From Cytophagaceae bacterium (lineage in GTDB: Bacteria; Bacteroidota; Bacteroidia; Cytophagales; Spirosomataceae): a stretch of DNA of 64,000 nt. Positions 53,441 through 62,164 of the stretch are shown piece after piece. Location: assembly GCA_016722655.1 (NCBI GenBank), contig JADKIR010000004.1:496001-560000 (forward strand), read 5' to 3'. A model generated the notes under the pieces. That model did not search any database and was not told where the DNA came from. It saw only the letters and a program-made list of their open reading frames with translations. Within the stretch, counting starts at the first letter, position 1; the number at the start of each line of letters is the position of its first letter. Made by a program: the position numbers and the translations under genes.

Positions 53441-54490
53441 ATGAAGTTAGATAACAAAAAACTATCCAGTGACCTGCTATTCAGGGTGTTATTCCACCTA
53501 CTATTCTGGTTTTACTGGCTTTTGTTGCCCATTTTAAACTCTGTCATGGACAATGATACAGAGAGATATGATTTTTTAACCAAAATACTCCCTGCAAGTT
53601 TATTGAGTGTTCCGTTTTTCTACCTCAATACTGAAATCCTGATAAAAAAATTCTTTTCTAAAAATCAGCTGACCCGATACTTCCTGAGCCTGCTGATCTT
53701 GTTTATAGTTTATCTTACAGCTTATGTGTATGTGAAAGACTTTGTAGTTGACAAATTTCCAATCAGAGTTTATGACACTCGCACGCTGTTTCCGGTGGTA
53801 TTCATCATTTCAATGAGTACCCTTTACGGAGTTATTGTATTTATGATAAATCAAAGCAAAAAGGACACTGAAGAAAAAGAAGAAAGGTTAAAATCGGAAC
53901 TTTCTTTCCTGAGATCTCAAATCAGTCCTCATTTTATATTTAATGTGCTTAACAGTATCGTATATTTGATAAGGACAAAATCGGAAAAAGCCGAAAATGT
54001 CACGATTGAACTGAGCAATTTGATAAGGTATATGCTTTATGAGTCTGAAAATAAACAGGTTCTATTGGAAAAAGAAATCGAATATCTTAAAAACTATGTG
54101 GAACTGCAGAAAATCAGATTTGGCGATGACGTAAATATTAATCTGAAAATTGAAGGAAACCCGGGCAGTTTGTTTATTGAGCCGATGCTACTGATTCCGT
54201 TTGTGGAAAATGCTTTTAAGCATGGAGTGGGGTTTATCAAAAATCCTGAAATCGACATAAATTTAAATGTAATTGCTCCGAACAAATTCATTTTTAAAGT
54301 TTCCAACAAAATTGGGCCCGAAAAAGATGAACAGAAGGATTCTAACTCAGGGATTGGGCTAAAAAACGTAAAAAGGAGAATTGAACTTTTGTACCCTGAT
54401 GGCAATAATTTGAAAGTAAAGAATAATGAATCAGTTTTTGAGGTTGACCTCAAACTGGACTTAAAAGACATCAATCAAAATGACAGGTAA
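53441..54490 (+). CDS. LytS-type sensor histidine kinase
   Basis: 349 residues. Four membrane helices (about 15-34, 48-66, 80-101 and 116-136), a short linker, then a His_kinase (PF06580-type) domain: FLRSQISPHFIFNVLNSIVY with His164, ENKQVLLEKEIEYLKNYVEL, and a HATPase with PMLLIPFVENAFKHG (N box), DSNSGIGLKNVKRRI (G box). This class signals to LytTR regulators. The gene overlaps the regulator by 11 bases, so the pair is translated together. The membrane part carries no extracellular domain, so the signal is probably in or at the membrane. Confidence 0.9.
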   Translation: MKLDNKKLSSDLLFRVLFHLLFWFYWLLLPILNSVMDNDTERYDFLTKILPASLLSVPFFYLNTEILIKKFFSKNQLTRYFLSLLILFIVYLTAYVYVKDFVVDKFPIRVYDTRTLFPVVFIISMSTLYGVIVFMINQSKKDTEEKEERLKSELSFLRSQISPHFIFNVLNSIVYLIRTKSEKAENVTIELSNLIRYMLYESENKQVLLEKEIEYLKNYVELQKIRFGDDVNINLKIEGNPGSLFIEPMLLIPFVENAFKHGVGFIKNPEIDINLNVIAPNKFIFKVSNKIGPEKDEQKDSNSGIGLKNVKRRIELLYPDGNNLKVKNNESVFEVDLKLDLKDINQNDR

Positions 54491-55196
54491 AATGAGATGT
54501 ATTGCCGTAGATGATGAATCGTTGGCCAGGAAATTACTGGAAGAAAATATAAGTCAGATTCCTTTTCTGGAGTTGGTGGCTACTTGCAAAAATGCCTTTG
54601 AGGCGATGGAAATTCTTGAAAAAGAGAAAATCGACCTCATGTTTTTGGACATTCAAATGCCCGGAATGCTGGGAACTCAATTTTTAGAAAGCCTTGTAAC
54701 TAAGCCATTGGTGATCTTCATAACAGCCTATGATCAATATGCTGTTGAAAGTTATAATCTGCAAGTGGTTGACTATCTGATGAAACCCGTAGGTCTTGAC
54801 CGGTTTACCAAGGCTGTTTTGAAAGCCAGAGAAGTGCACAATTTGTTGCAAGCAAAAAAAGACGACCCCGAAATCAATTATATGTTTGTAAATGTTGAAT
54901 ATTCGTTGGTTAGAATAAATTTTGACACCATTAGCCATATCGAAGGACTAAAAGATTATATCAAAATATATGTCAACAATGCCGTACATCCGATCCTAAC
55001 GAAATCAACTTTGAAAGGAATTGAAGAAAAACTGCCGTCAAAAAAGTTTTTGCGAGTCCAAAAATCATTCATTGTCAACATTGACAAAATTGAATCAATC
55101 AGGAACCATCGGATCAGTATCGGAAAATTCGAAATTCCGGTAAGTGATACCAATATGGAAAGCTTATTGGAAGCCATAAACTACAACAAACCCTGA
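54480..55196 (+). CDS. LytTR-family response regulator
   Basis: 238 residues; the frame could also start at Met5 (MRCIAVDDE). Receiver domain with acidic pocket DDES and Asp57 in LMFLDIQMPGM, Thr/Ser and Lys (FITAYDQ, DYLMKPVGLDRF), a linker, and a C-terminal LytTR domain (about 135-238: VRINFDTISHIEGLKDYIKI, FLRVQKSFIVNIDKIESI). Partner of the overlapping LytS-type kinase. Likely targets are the divergent beta-barrel receptor and its own operon. Its stop codon directly abuts the stop codon of nuoN on the other strand. Confidence 0.92.
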   Translation: MTGKMRCIAVDDESLARKLLEENISQIPFLELVATCKNAFEAMEILEKEKIDLMFLDIQMPGMLGTQFLESLVTKPLVIFITAYDQYAVESYNLQVVDYLMKPVGLDRFTKAVLKAREVHNLLQAKKDDPEINYMFVNVEYSLVRINFDTISHIEGLKDYIKIYVNNAVHPILTKSTLKGIEEKLPSKKFLRVQKSFIVNIDKIESIRNHRISIGKFEIPVSDTNMESLLEAINYNKP

Positions 55197-56647
55197 TTAC
55201 TTTGAGATGGCTTTGATCCAAACGGTGAGGTCGTCAGGAAAGAAAAACAAGTAGATAATAGCCAGACTGAAAAATGACAAAACTATATTCAGAAAAATTA
55301 CATTAGAAGTCACTTTAGCAGAATAACTTCCCTTAATCAACATAAAATAAGGGACTTTCAAATAATAATAAATAGAAATGGCTGCATTGAGTAATCCGAA
55401 AATCAACAGACTATAGTACCACCCGGAATGAGCCGGTGGGTTAATAATACCAGAAAATACCATAAGCTTGGAATGAAAACCCAATGTAGGAGGTAAACCC
55501 ACCAAAGCTGCCATCAAAATCAGGGCATTTATACCAAGTAATATATTTTTTTGACCAAGACCCCGAAAATCTTCGACATTTTGGCTTCCACTGTATAAAT
55601 TGAGTAAATCGGCCAAAAAGAAAGCCCCCATGGTCATGACCAGATAAGTAAGTATATAAAAATAACTTCCGTAAAAATGATTTTGTGTGGCCAGAAGCAT
55701 CCCCACCAACACAAATCCCGAATGAGCAATTCCTGAATATCCCAACAGTCGTTTAAAATCTGTTTGAGCCAAGGCAGCCAGGTTACCTACTATCATTGAA
55801 AAGGCCGCCAAAAAGATAATTAATGATTCAAAATCAGCGAAATGAGCCGAAATTAATCTGGAAATCACTAAAAAACCTCCTGCTTTCGGGGCAAAAGATA
55901 GAAATGAAATAATTGGCGTGGAAGTAGATTCATAAACATCCGGTACCCAACTGTGAAAAGGAGCTGCGGCTATTTTGAATAAAAAACCTCCCAAAACAAA
56001 AAACAACAATGCCTGTATAACTAGGCCCGATTGTGATTGAACGGCCAACCGAAATATTTCCGAACCAAAGTCGAATGAAAAACTCATTCCATAGAAAAAG
56101 GAAATTCCAAAAAGCATGATGGCACTGCTGGTGGACCCGAAAATCAGATATTTTATTCCCGCTTCAAAATTATGTTTCTCTTTTTTGCTGACTACCAATA
56201 CATAAGACACGATTGAAACCATTTCAAGAGCTAAATAAATAACCATAAAATGGGTGCTCATCACCAAAATACTCAACCCAAATACAATCGAAATAACCAA
56301 AAAGAAAATTTCGCCTGAATATTTATACCTGAAAAGTCTTGCGTGTATGAAAAATATTAAAGCAGATACAGTAATGATTTGCTTAAAAACAACCCAACAT
56401 TGTCAACCAAAAGCATACCACCCAATAAATGCCTCCCACCATCTGGTAGATTTTGATTTTTATAAAAACTGGTAGAATAAATAAGATAAAAAATCAAAAT
56501 CAGAAAACTTGAGAACGGAATCAGGCTCTTTGAATTCTTTATGAAAGCAACTAAAATCAAGATATAAAATAAACCCAAAGCCAGAAATAGCTCGGGCAGT
56601 ATCAAACCAAAATCATTGAAAATATCAGTCAATTGCTTGTTTATCAT
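55197..56647 (-). pseudogene. nuoN: NADH-quinone oxidoreductase subunit N, frameshifted
   Basis: A NuoN gene whose reading frame is broken once. The first frame (56647 to about 56355) encodes 96 residues from MINKQLTDIFNDFGLILPEL to LLVDNVGLFLSK; the second continues in another frame with ITVSALIFFIHARLFRYKYS and joins the rest of NuoN to the stop at 55197. Re-joining them at the A5 run 56385-56389 by adding one base restores a 483-residue protein with 14 membrane helices, the normal length. Nothing else is damaged. NuoN is an antiporter-like proton channel of complex I. It overlaps nuoM by 4 bases (ATGA). The defect may be a sequencing or assembly error, a true mutation, or rarely a slippage site; the sequence cannot tell these apart. 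Confidence 0.8.
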
Positions 56648-58224
56648 CTTAAAATATGATTGACAGATGGGTTAAGATAATCAAACAATAGGTTAGGAAA
56701 GACGCCCAAAAGAATGGTCAATATTGCCAGAATTCCCAACATCACAAATTCACGTTGTGAAAGATCTGTTAGTTTGTTTTCAAACTCTGGCAAAGTTTTA
56801 TATTCACCAAAAAACATTTTTTGGAATGTCCAAAGTAAATAAACAGCTGAAATCACAATTCCCAAAACGCCTAAAATCGGTATTATTTTAGGAATTGGCC
56901 CGGCTTGAAAAGCGGCAAAGAGTGTAAAGAATTCACCAATAAATCCAGAAAGAGATGGTAAACCTAAAGAACCAAAAAATGCAATGGCAACCGCAACTGT
57001 AAAAAGAGGCATTCGATTTGCCAAACCCTGAAAGTTTGAAATCTCTCTGTTTTTGGTACGCTCATAAATCACACCTGCAACCAAGAATAACATCGAAGCC
57101 AAAATACCATGACTGAACATTTGGAATATAGCTCCATTAAAGCCTTCTTTATTTAGTGCTGCTATACCCACGAGAACAAATCCCATGTGAGAAACCGAAG
57201 AGTAGGCAATCAATTTTTTCAAATCAGACTGTGCCAGTGCATTAAGCCCGCCATAAATTATGGATATCAATCCCATAACCGCTATCAAAATGGCATATTT
57301 GTGAAATTCCTCAGGGAAAAAGCCGTATCCAATTCTGATCATTCCATAGCCACCGATTTTCAACAAAATACCCGCCAAAACCACCGATATAGGCGTTGGA
57401 GCCTCTACGTGAGCGTCAGGCAACCAGGTATGGAAAGGTACCATGGGCAATTTTATTCCAAAACCAATAAACAAAAGGAAAAACATAAGACTGCGGGCGT
57501 CAAGTCCAAAAATCGATGCCGGCTTTTCGATACTCAGTAAAGAATTTTTAATCAGATTTCCTGTATCACTCAACAACCTGAAATCAAAACTATAAACTAG
57601 TTTTTTGTATTCATTTGTAAAAAACTGATCTGTTGTTGACATCGAAAGGGCAATCATCACCACCAGAATCATTACTGAGCCTACCAGGGTGTAGATAATA
57701 AACTTCAGGGAAGCATACTGTTTGTTGGGACCACCCCAAATGCCTATCAAAAAATACATAGGCAATAGCATAAACTCAAAGAAAATAAAGAATAAGAAAA
57801 AGTCAATTGCAACGAAACAGCCAATAACAGAGGCCAAAAGAAGCAGAAATAAGGAAAAATAGGCTTTTTCTTTCTTTTCTATCCCAAATGAAGAAATATT
57901 AGCAATAAAAAAGACTAAAATGGTGAGAACCAACATCGATAAAGACAGGCCATCTATACCCACAATATAATCAATTGACAAAATTGCAGTATTTCCTAAT
58001 GTTAACCTAATCCACTCAAAATGCTCAAGATACTGATAAGCAGGGACTTTAATATCAAATCCTTTTAGCACAGTTCCCAAATTGATAAACATCAGGATCA
58101 GGGTAATCAGTGAAATCCATTTATAGGAGCCTTTGTAAGACTCAGGTAAAACCAAAATCAGCACAGAAGCAAATAATGGCAATAAAATGAGCGTACTTAT
58201 CAATCCAGATTGCATACTAAACAA
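56644..58224 (-). CDS. nuoM: NADH-quinone oxidoreductase subunit M
   Basis: 526 residues, 14 membrane helices of the antiporter-like type. The diagnostic blocks are DYIVGIDGLSLSMLVLT, FFIFFEFMLLPMYFLIGIWGG (with the conserved Glu of helix 5), GFGIKLPMVPFHTWLPDAHVEAPTPISVVLAGILLK and KKLIAYSSVSHMGFVLVG. Conserved Lys and Glu in these helices carry protons. Overlaps nuoL by 8 bases and nuoN by 4, so all three are translationally coupled. Confidence 0.95.
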   Translation of the reverse strand: MFSMQSGLISTLILLPLFASVLILVLPESYKGSYKWISLITLILMFINLGTVLKGFDIKVPAYQYLEHFEWIRLTLGNTAILSIDYIVGIDGLSLSMLVLTILVFFIANISSFGIEKKEKAYFSLFLLLLASVIGCFVAIDFFLFFIFFEFMLLPMYFLIGIWGGPNKQYASLKFIIYTLVGSVMILVVMIALSMSTTDQFFTNEYKKLVYSFDFRLLSDTGNLIKNSLLSIEKPASIFGLDARSLMFFLLFIGFGIKLPMVPFHTWLPDAHVEAPTPISVVLAGILLKIGGYGMIRIGYGFFPEEFHKYAILIAVMGLISIIYGGLNALAQSDLKKLIAYSSVSHMGFVLVGIAALNKEGFNGAIFQMFSHGILASMLFLVAGVIYERTKNREISNFQGLANRMPLFTVAVAIAFFGSLGLPSLSGFIGEFFTLFAAFQAGPIPKIIPILGVLGIVISAVYLLWTFQKMFFGEYKTLPEFENKLTDLSQREFVMLGILAILTILLGVFPNLLFDYLNPSVNHILR

Positions 58225-60331
58225 ATAATATTCTTATGAAAATAATTCCTAATGCCAATACCACCATTCCCAGTACATAAAACTGGAGCTGCCCACGGGC
58301 AAAAGTCCTGATTTTATTTCCCAGATTTTGTAAACCACCTGAAATCCCTAAAACCGACCCATCAACAAACCTTTTTTCGAAAATTGCAGAAATGCCTGCA
58401 ATTGAAATGGTCAATGAGCCCACCCAATTTACCAGTCCATCAACCCATTTTTTATCAAAATAGTAAATAAGCCCCTGAATTCCATCAAAATTATCTTTTG
58501 AATCAGAAATCTTAAAAATTTTGAAGGAAGTTAATTTCCGGCTTAAAAAAAGATAAAATTTATCTATATAAAAGTGGTTCATTGCCAAATTGGCTATGTT
58601 TTTTTGCCAACCCGTTTTGGTTTCTCCCAAATAATACCGTCTGAGTTCTTCAAATGTGGTATTATATGAAATCAACAAAGCCAGAGTCATAATTCCATAA
58701 ACTGTGACAGGAATCCAATGAAAATGAATATCTCCACCTCCCCAAATCTTTAAAAACCAAACTTCTTTGTATTCAAAAACAGATTTTGAAAATAAAAAAT
58801 ATCCTGAACTTATAGCCAAAAAAATCACTGCCACATCAAATACACCCAGGTTTCTGAAAAACTGTATCACTCGGTCCTCTCCCAAACTATCATTTTCGGC
58901 ATTCAGAATATCCTGTATCGATTTTATGGTTTTTCCAAAAGTCCTTTTTGTTGTGTCTATTATTTTTCCAACCGGGCTTTCCTGTCTTTCAAAAAACACC
59001 ATTACGATCTGTCTGACCATGTAAAAGGCCGTAAGGAACGCCGTTATTCCCATAAATATAGGAACTAAAGATTTTATATTGAACTGATTATTCTCAAACC
59101 CATAGGCAACTGCAGAATTGAGCAATGCCTCCTTTGACAAATAACCCGATGTAAGAGGAATTCCTACCAGAGCTGCAGCACAAATCAAATAAACATAAAA
59201 AATTACAGGAATTTGTTTCACAAGATTCCCCATTTTCCTCATGTCTTGCTCATGATGCAAATAATGTATCACCGCTCCTGCACTCAAAAACAAACCTGCT
59301 TTAAAAAAAGCATGCGTAGCCAGATGAAACAAACTTGCACCTACTGCACCCATTCCCATACCAGCCACCATAAAACCTAACTGAGACACCGTAGAATAGG
59401 CAAGCACTTTTTTAATATCATATTGAAAAACAGCAGAAATACCTGCCAATACACTTGTAAATGAACCTATTAAAGCGATTACCAAACCCGCCTCCTCTGG
59501 AATTATTGGTGAAATCCTTCCTAATAAATAAACTCCGGCTACAACCATAGTAGCAGCATGAATCAAGGCTGATGCAGGAGTAGGGCCTTCCATGGCATCG
59601 GGTAGCCAGGTCAGTAAGGGCAATTGAGCCGATTTAGCCGCCACACCACCAAAAACAAGCAAAACTGCCAGATTTTGGATTTGATTTACGGTCAAAAAAG
59701 GAAAATGGGATATTTTTGGGGTAATCACTGCCGTGGGTAATTCCTGAAAATCGAGTGTTCCGTACAAAAGAAAAAATGTAAAAATTCCGGCCAGAAAAAG
59801 GGCATCTCCTACCCGGTTCATCAAAAAAGCTTTCAGTGAGGCATCGTTGGCCGATTTTTTTGTAAACCAAAAACCAATTAACAAATAGGAGCAAAAACCC
59901 ACCAGCTCCCAGAAAAAATACAATTGCAGCATATTGCCAGAGAGAACCACTCCGAGCATCGAAAACACAAATAAATTTATGAAAGCAAAAAAACGGTTGA
60001 TTCCGGGGTCATTTTTAAGATATCTGGTAGAAAAAAGTTGTACTGCCAATGCGATAACTTGTACCAGAATATACATAAAATACGACTGGTTGTCAATTAC
60101 ATATTTAAACTCAAAATGAGTATCGCCTACATTGAGCCAGCGGTAAGAAAATGCGTAATACTCCTGATAATTGAGCTCTACGCTTGAGCTCACCACCAAT
60201 CCCATTACATTGAATATCAAGGATATCCACCCGGAAAGATCCTTAAATACTGTATATTGCAATCCCATCAGGAATACAAAACCCAGCAAATACAACATGA
60301 GATTTAAAAATACAATTGACTCGGGAGTCAT
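58217..60331 (-). CDS. nuoL: NADH-quinone oxidoreductase subunit L
   Basis: 704 residues, longer than the usual ~610-650. N-terminal helices and the antiporter core: YFFWELVGFCSYLLIGFWF, MNRVGDALFLAG, SAQLPLLTWLPDAMEGPTPASALIHAATMV, VFQYDIKKVLAYSTVSQLGFM, then the C-terminal amphipathic lateral helix and extra hydrophilic stretch (about 440-490, DTTKRTFGKTIKSIQD). It is the largest proton-pumping subunit of complex I. nuoA-K are not upstream; lhgO is. A -7 element TAGTTTTG (60357-60364, minus strand) indicates that nuoLMN starts its own transcript. Confidence 0.95.
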   Translation of the reverse strand: MTPESIVFLNLMLYLLGFVFLMGLQYTVFKDLSGWISLIFNVMGLVVSSSVELNYQEYYAFSYRWLNVGDTHFEFKYVIDNQSYFMYILVQVIALAVQLFSTRYLKNDPGINRFFAFINLFVFSMLGVVLSGNMLQLYFFWELVGFCSYLLIGFWFTKKSANDASLKAFLMNRVGDALFLAGIFTFFLLYGTLDFQELPTAVITPKISHFPFLTVNQIQNLAVLLVFGGVAAKSAQLPLLTWLPDAMEGPTPASALIHAATMVVAGVYLLGRISPIIPEEAGLVIALIGSFTSVLAGISAVFQYDIKKVLAYSTVSQLGFMVAGMGMGAVGASLFHLATHAFFKAGLFLSAGAVIHYLHHEQDMRKMGNLVKQIPVIFYVYLICAAALVGIPLTSGYLSKEALLNSAVAYGFENNQFNIKSLVPIFMGITAFLTAFYMVRQIVMVFFERQESPVGKIIDTTKRTFGKTIKSIQDILNAENDSLGEDRVIQFFRNLGVFDVAVIFLAISSGYFLFSKSVFEYKEVWFLKIWGGGDIHFHWIPVTVYGIMTLALLISYNTTFEELRRYYLGETKTGWQKNIANLAMNHFYIDKFYLFLSRKLTSFKIFKISDSKDNFDGIQGLIYYFDKKWVDGLVNWVGSLTISIAGISAIFEKRFVDGSVLGISGGLQNLGNKIRTFARGQLQFYVLGMVVLALGIIFIRILFV

Positions 60332-60356
60332 TTATTCTAGGGTGATGTTGAAAAGA

Positions 60357-60364
60357 CAAAACTA
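60357..60364 (-). promoter_or_regulatory. -7 element of the nuoLMN operon
   Basis: TAGTTTTG on the minus strand matches TAnnTTTG and lies 25 bases before the nuoL ATG. The -33 part is weak. Confidence 0.45.
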
Positions 60365-60415
60365 AGGAATATCCCTTTTAAACCTTTAAAAATTAGCTAA
60401 AATCAGTCCTTTTTT

Positions 60416-61618
60416 TCAGCTTAATCTTTTCAAGGCCATTTCAGAGATGGTTTTACCAATGGCCAACGATGAGGTAGCCGCCGGAGACGGTGCATTGAGC
60501 ACATTGATGGCCTGGGAGTTTTCGATAATTGCAAAATCATCCAATAGCCCTCCGGTATAGTCACAGGCCTGTGCCCTCACGCCGGAACCACCCGGTTTAA
60601 GGTCATTTTCGGTTATTTCAGGAATCAGCTCCTGAAGAGCCCTTGTAAAAGCAGCTTTTGAAAATGAGCGATAATATTCACCCAGGCCAGTTCGCCAGAA
60701 TTTGGTCGCAACTTTTCTAAAACCCGGCCAGGCAAGTGTTTCATAAAGTTCACCGAAATCAACAGAAAATTTAGAATATCCTTCACGTTTAAAAGCCAAA
60801 ACTGCATTGGGTCCCGCTTCAATTCCCCCATCTACCATTCGGGTAAAATGAACTCCCAAAAAGGGGAAATTAGGGTCAGGAACAGGATATATGAGGTGTT
60901 TAACCAAATAATGCTTTTCAGGCTTTACTTCGTAATACTCGCCACGGAAAGGAATTATTCTTACATTAACTTTTTTATTCTCAGTAAATTGAGCTACTTT
61001 GTCACTATATAACCCTGCACAATTAATGACAAGGGTGGTGTCATAACTTCCCAGGGAGGTGACCACAGTAGAAACTCCGTTTAATGCCGAAATTGAAGTT
61101 ACTTTTTCCCCAAATTTCATTTCCCCATCCAGCTTGAGAAATAATTCGAGGTACTTTTCGGTAACTTTAGTATAGTTTATAATACCGGTTTGAGGTACTA
61201 AAATACCGGCGATTCCAGCCACATGGGGCTCAATTTCCCTCATTTGTTCCGGGTTCAATTTTTTTAAACCGGTCAATCCATTTTGAAGTCCTCTTTCGTA
61301 TAATCCGTCCAAAATCGGAATTTGAGATTCATTGGTTGCTACTACGATTTTACCACAGAGGTCATATTTAATTTCATTTTTTTGACAAAAATCAATCAAT
61401 TGATGGTAACCGTCGATACAGTTTTTTGCTTTAAGGCTGCCTGGCTTATAATACAATCCCGAATGGATAACCCCTGAATTATGCCCGGTTTGGTGTGGAG
61501 CTATATGGTCTTCTTTTTCAATTACCACCAATCTTAGTTTAGGATTGGATTGTTTTAGGTTTAGGGCAGTAGAAAGTCCCACTATTCCACCTCCGATTAC
61601 AACAACATCATACCTCAT
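60416..61618 (-). CDS. lhgO: L-2-hydroxyglutarate oxidase (FAD-dependent)
   Basis: 400 residues from the ATG at 61618; an in-frame ATG at 61639 adds a basic tail not found in relatives. DAO-type flavoprotein: VVVIGGGIVGLSTALNL (dinucleotide-binding), EKEDHIAPHQTGHNSGVIHS, GLYYKPGSLKAKNCIDG, IIPFRGEYYEV, HLIYPVPDPNFPFLGVHFTR and GSGVRAQACDYTG with NAPSPAATSSLAIG. These match LhgO of enteric bacteria closely. It oxidises L-2-hydroxyglutarate to 2-oxoglutarate and passes electrons to the quinone pool at the membrane. It sits directly upstream of nuoL on the same strand. Confidence 0.9.
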   Translation of the reverse strand: MRYDVVVIGGGIVGLSTALNLKQSNPKLRLVVIEKEDHIAPHQTGHNSGVIHSGLYYKPGSLKAKNCIDGYHQLIDFCQKNEIKYDLCGKIVVATNESQIPILDGLYERGLQNGLTGLKKLNPEQMREIEPHVAGIAGILVPQTGIINYTKVTEKYLELFLKLDGEMKFGEKVTSISALNGVSTVVTSLGSYDTTLVINCAGLYSDKVAQFTENKKVNVRIIPFRGEYYEVKPEKHYLVKHLIYPVPDPNFPFLGVHFTRMVDGGIEAGPNAVLAFKREGYSKFSVDFGELYETLAWPGFRKVATKFWRTGLGEYYRSFSKAAFTRALQELIPEITENDLKPGGSGVRAQACDYTGGLLDDFAIIENSQAINVLNAPSPAATSSLAIGKTISEMALKRLS

Positions 61619-61694
61619 TTTATGTTTTTTTGCGGGCATTCCACAAAAACATTCTGATTTTAAGTCTTATTTCGATTTAATAAAGAAAATAAAC

Positions 61695-61726
61695 TTTGTG
61701 TTTTTGGAATGCTCAATTTAAATTTG
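61695..61726 (+). promoter_or_regulatory. Promoter of the small lipoprotein gene
   Basis: TTTG (61695-61698), 20 bases, TAAATTTG (61719-61726): a full match to the Bacteroidota consensus, ATG at 61755. Confidence 0.6.
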
Positions 61727-61754
61727 TGCAAATTTAAAAGATATAAGCTTTATA

Positions 61755-62027
61755 ATGAAAAAGAAACCGGGTATTATATTACTTTTTGCTGTGGTAGCTA
61801 TCATGACCTCATGCAGCTATCAAAAAACTAACAGAATCGAGCAAGATGACGTGAATGAAGGCAGTGAATATGTGTATGGTGTACACCCTGACTCAATGGC
61901 TCGCCAACTAAGTGTAACTTACGAAGCCAAACCAGAGCTTGAAGCCCGTACTGCTGAGATTAAAGAGATTTTATACCCTTCAACTAATACTGCGGTTGCT
62001 GCGGCTGACTCAGCAAGTGCTCAGTAA
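61755..62027 (+). CDS. Small lipoprotein, unknown function
   Basis: 90 residues. Lipobox AIMTSC (Cys20) with a hydrophobic signal region (IILLFAVVAIM). The mature part is acidic, with the segment SEYVYGVHPDSMARQLSVTY and a C-terminal Ala-rich end (AVAAADSASAQ). No domain is recognised; a family of short Cytophagales lipoproteins has this layout. It has its own consensus promoter and a strong terminator, so it is a free-standing unit. Confidence 0.7.
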   Translation: MKKKPGIILLFAVVAIMTSCSYQKTNRIEQDDVNEGSEYVYGVHPDSMARQLSVTYEAKPELEARTAEIKEILYPSTNTAVAAADSASAQ

Positions 62028-62048
62028 TTGCCCGGGATATTAATATTT

Positions 62049-62101
62049 AATGATTTTGCGGATTCTGATTCTAATGGATTATTCCGCAAAATCATTTTTT
62101 T
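62049..62101 (+). terminator. Intrinsic terminator of the small lipoprotein gene
   Basis: AATGATTTTGCGGA (62049-62062) pairs perfectly with TCCGCAAAATCATT (62083-62096) around a 20-base loop, followed by a T run. It lies 22 bases past the stop. Confidence 0.85.
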
Positions 62102-62164
62102 GTATAAAAATATTGCTAAATTCATTCCTCAGATTTGTCTTAATTTTAAATAAACAAACCAGAT

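Noticed and set aside
61619..61639. Longer LhgO start
   Set aside because: Adds a short basic tail absent from relatives; MRYDVVVIGGG is the normal beginning.
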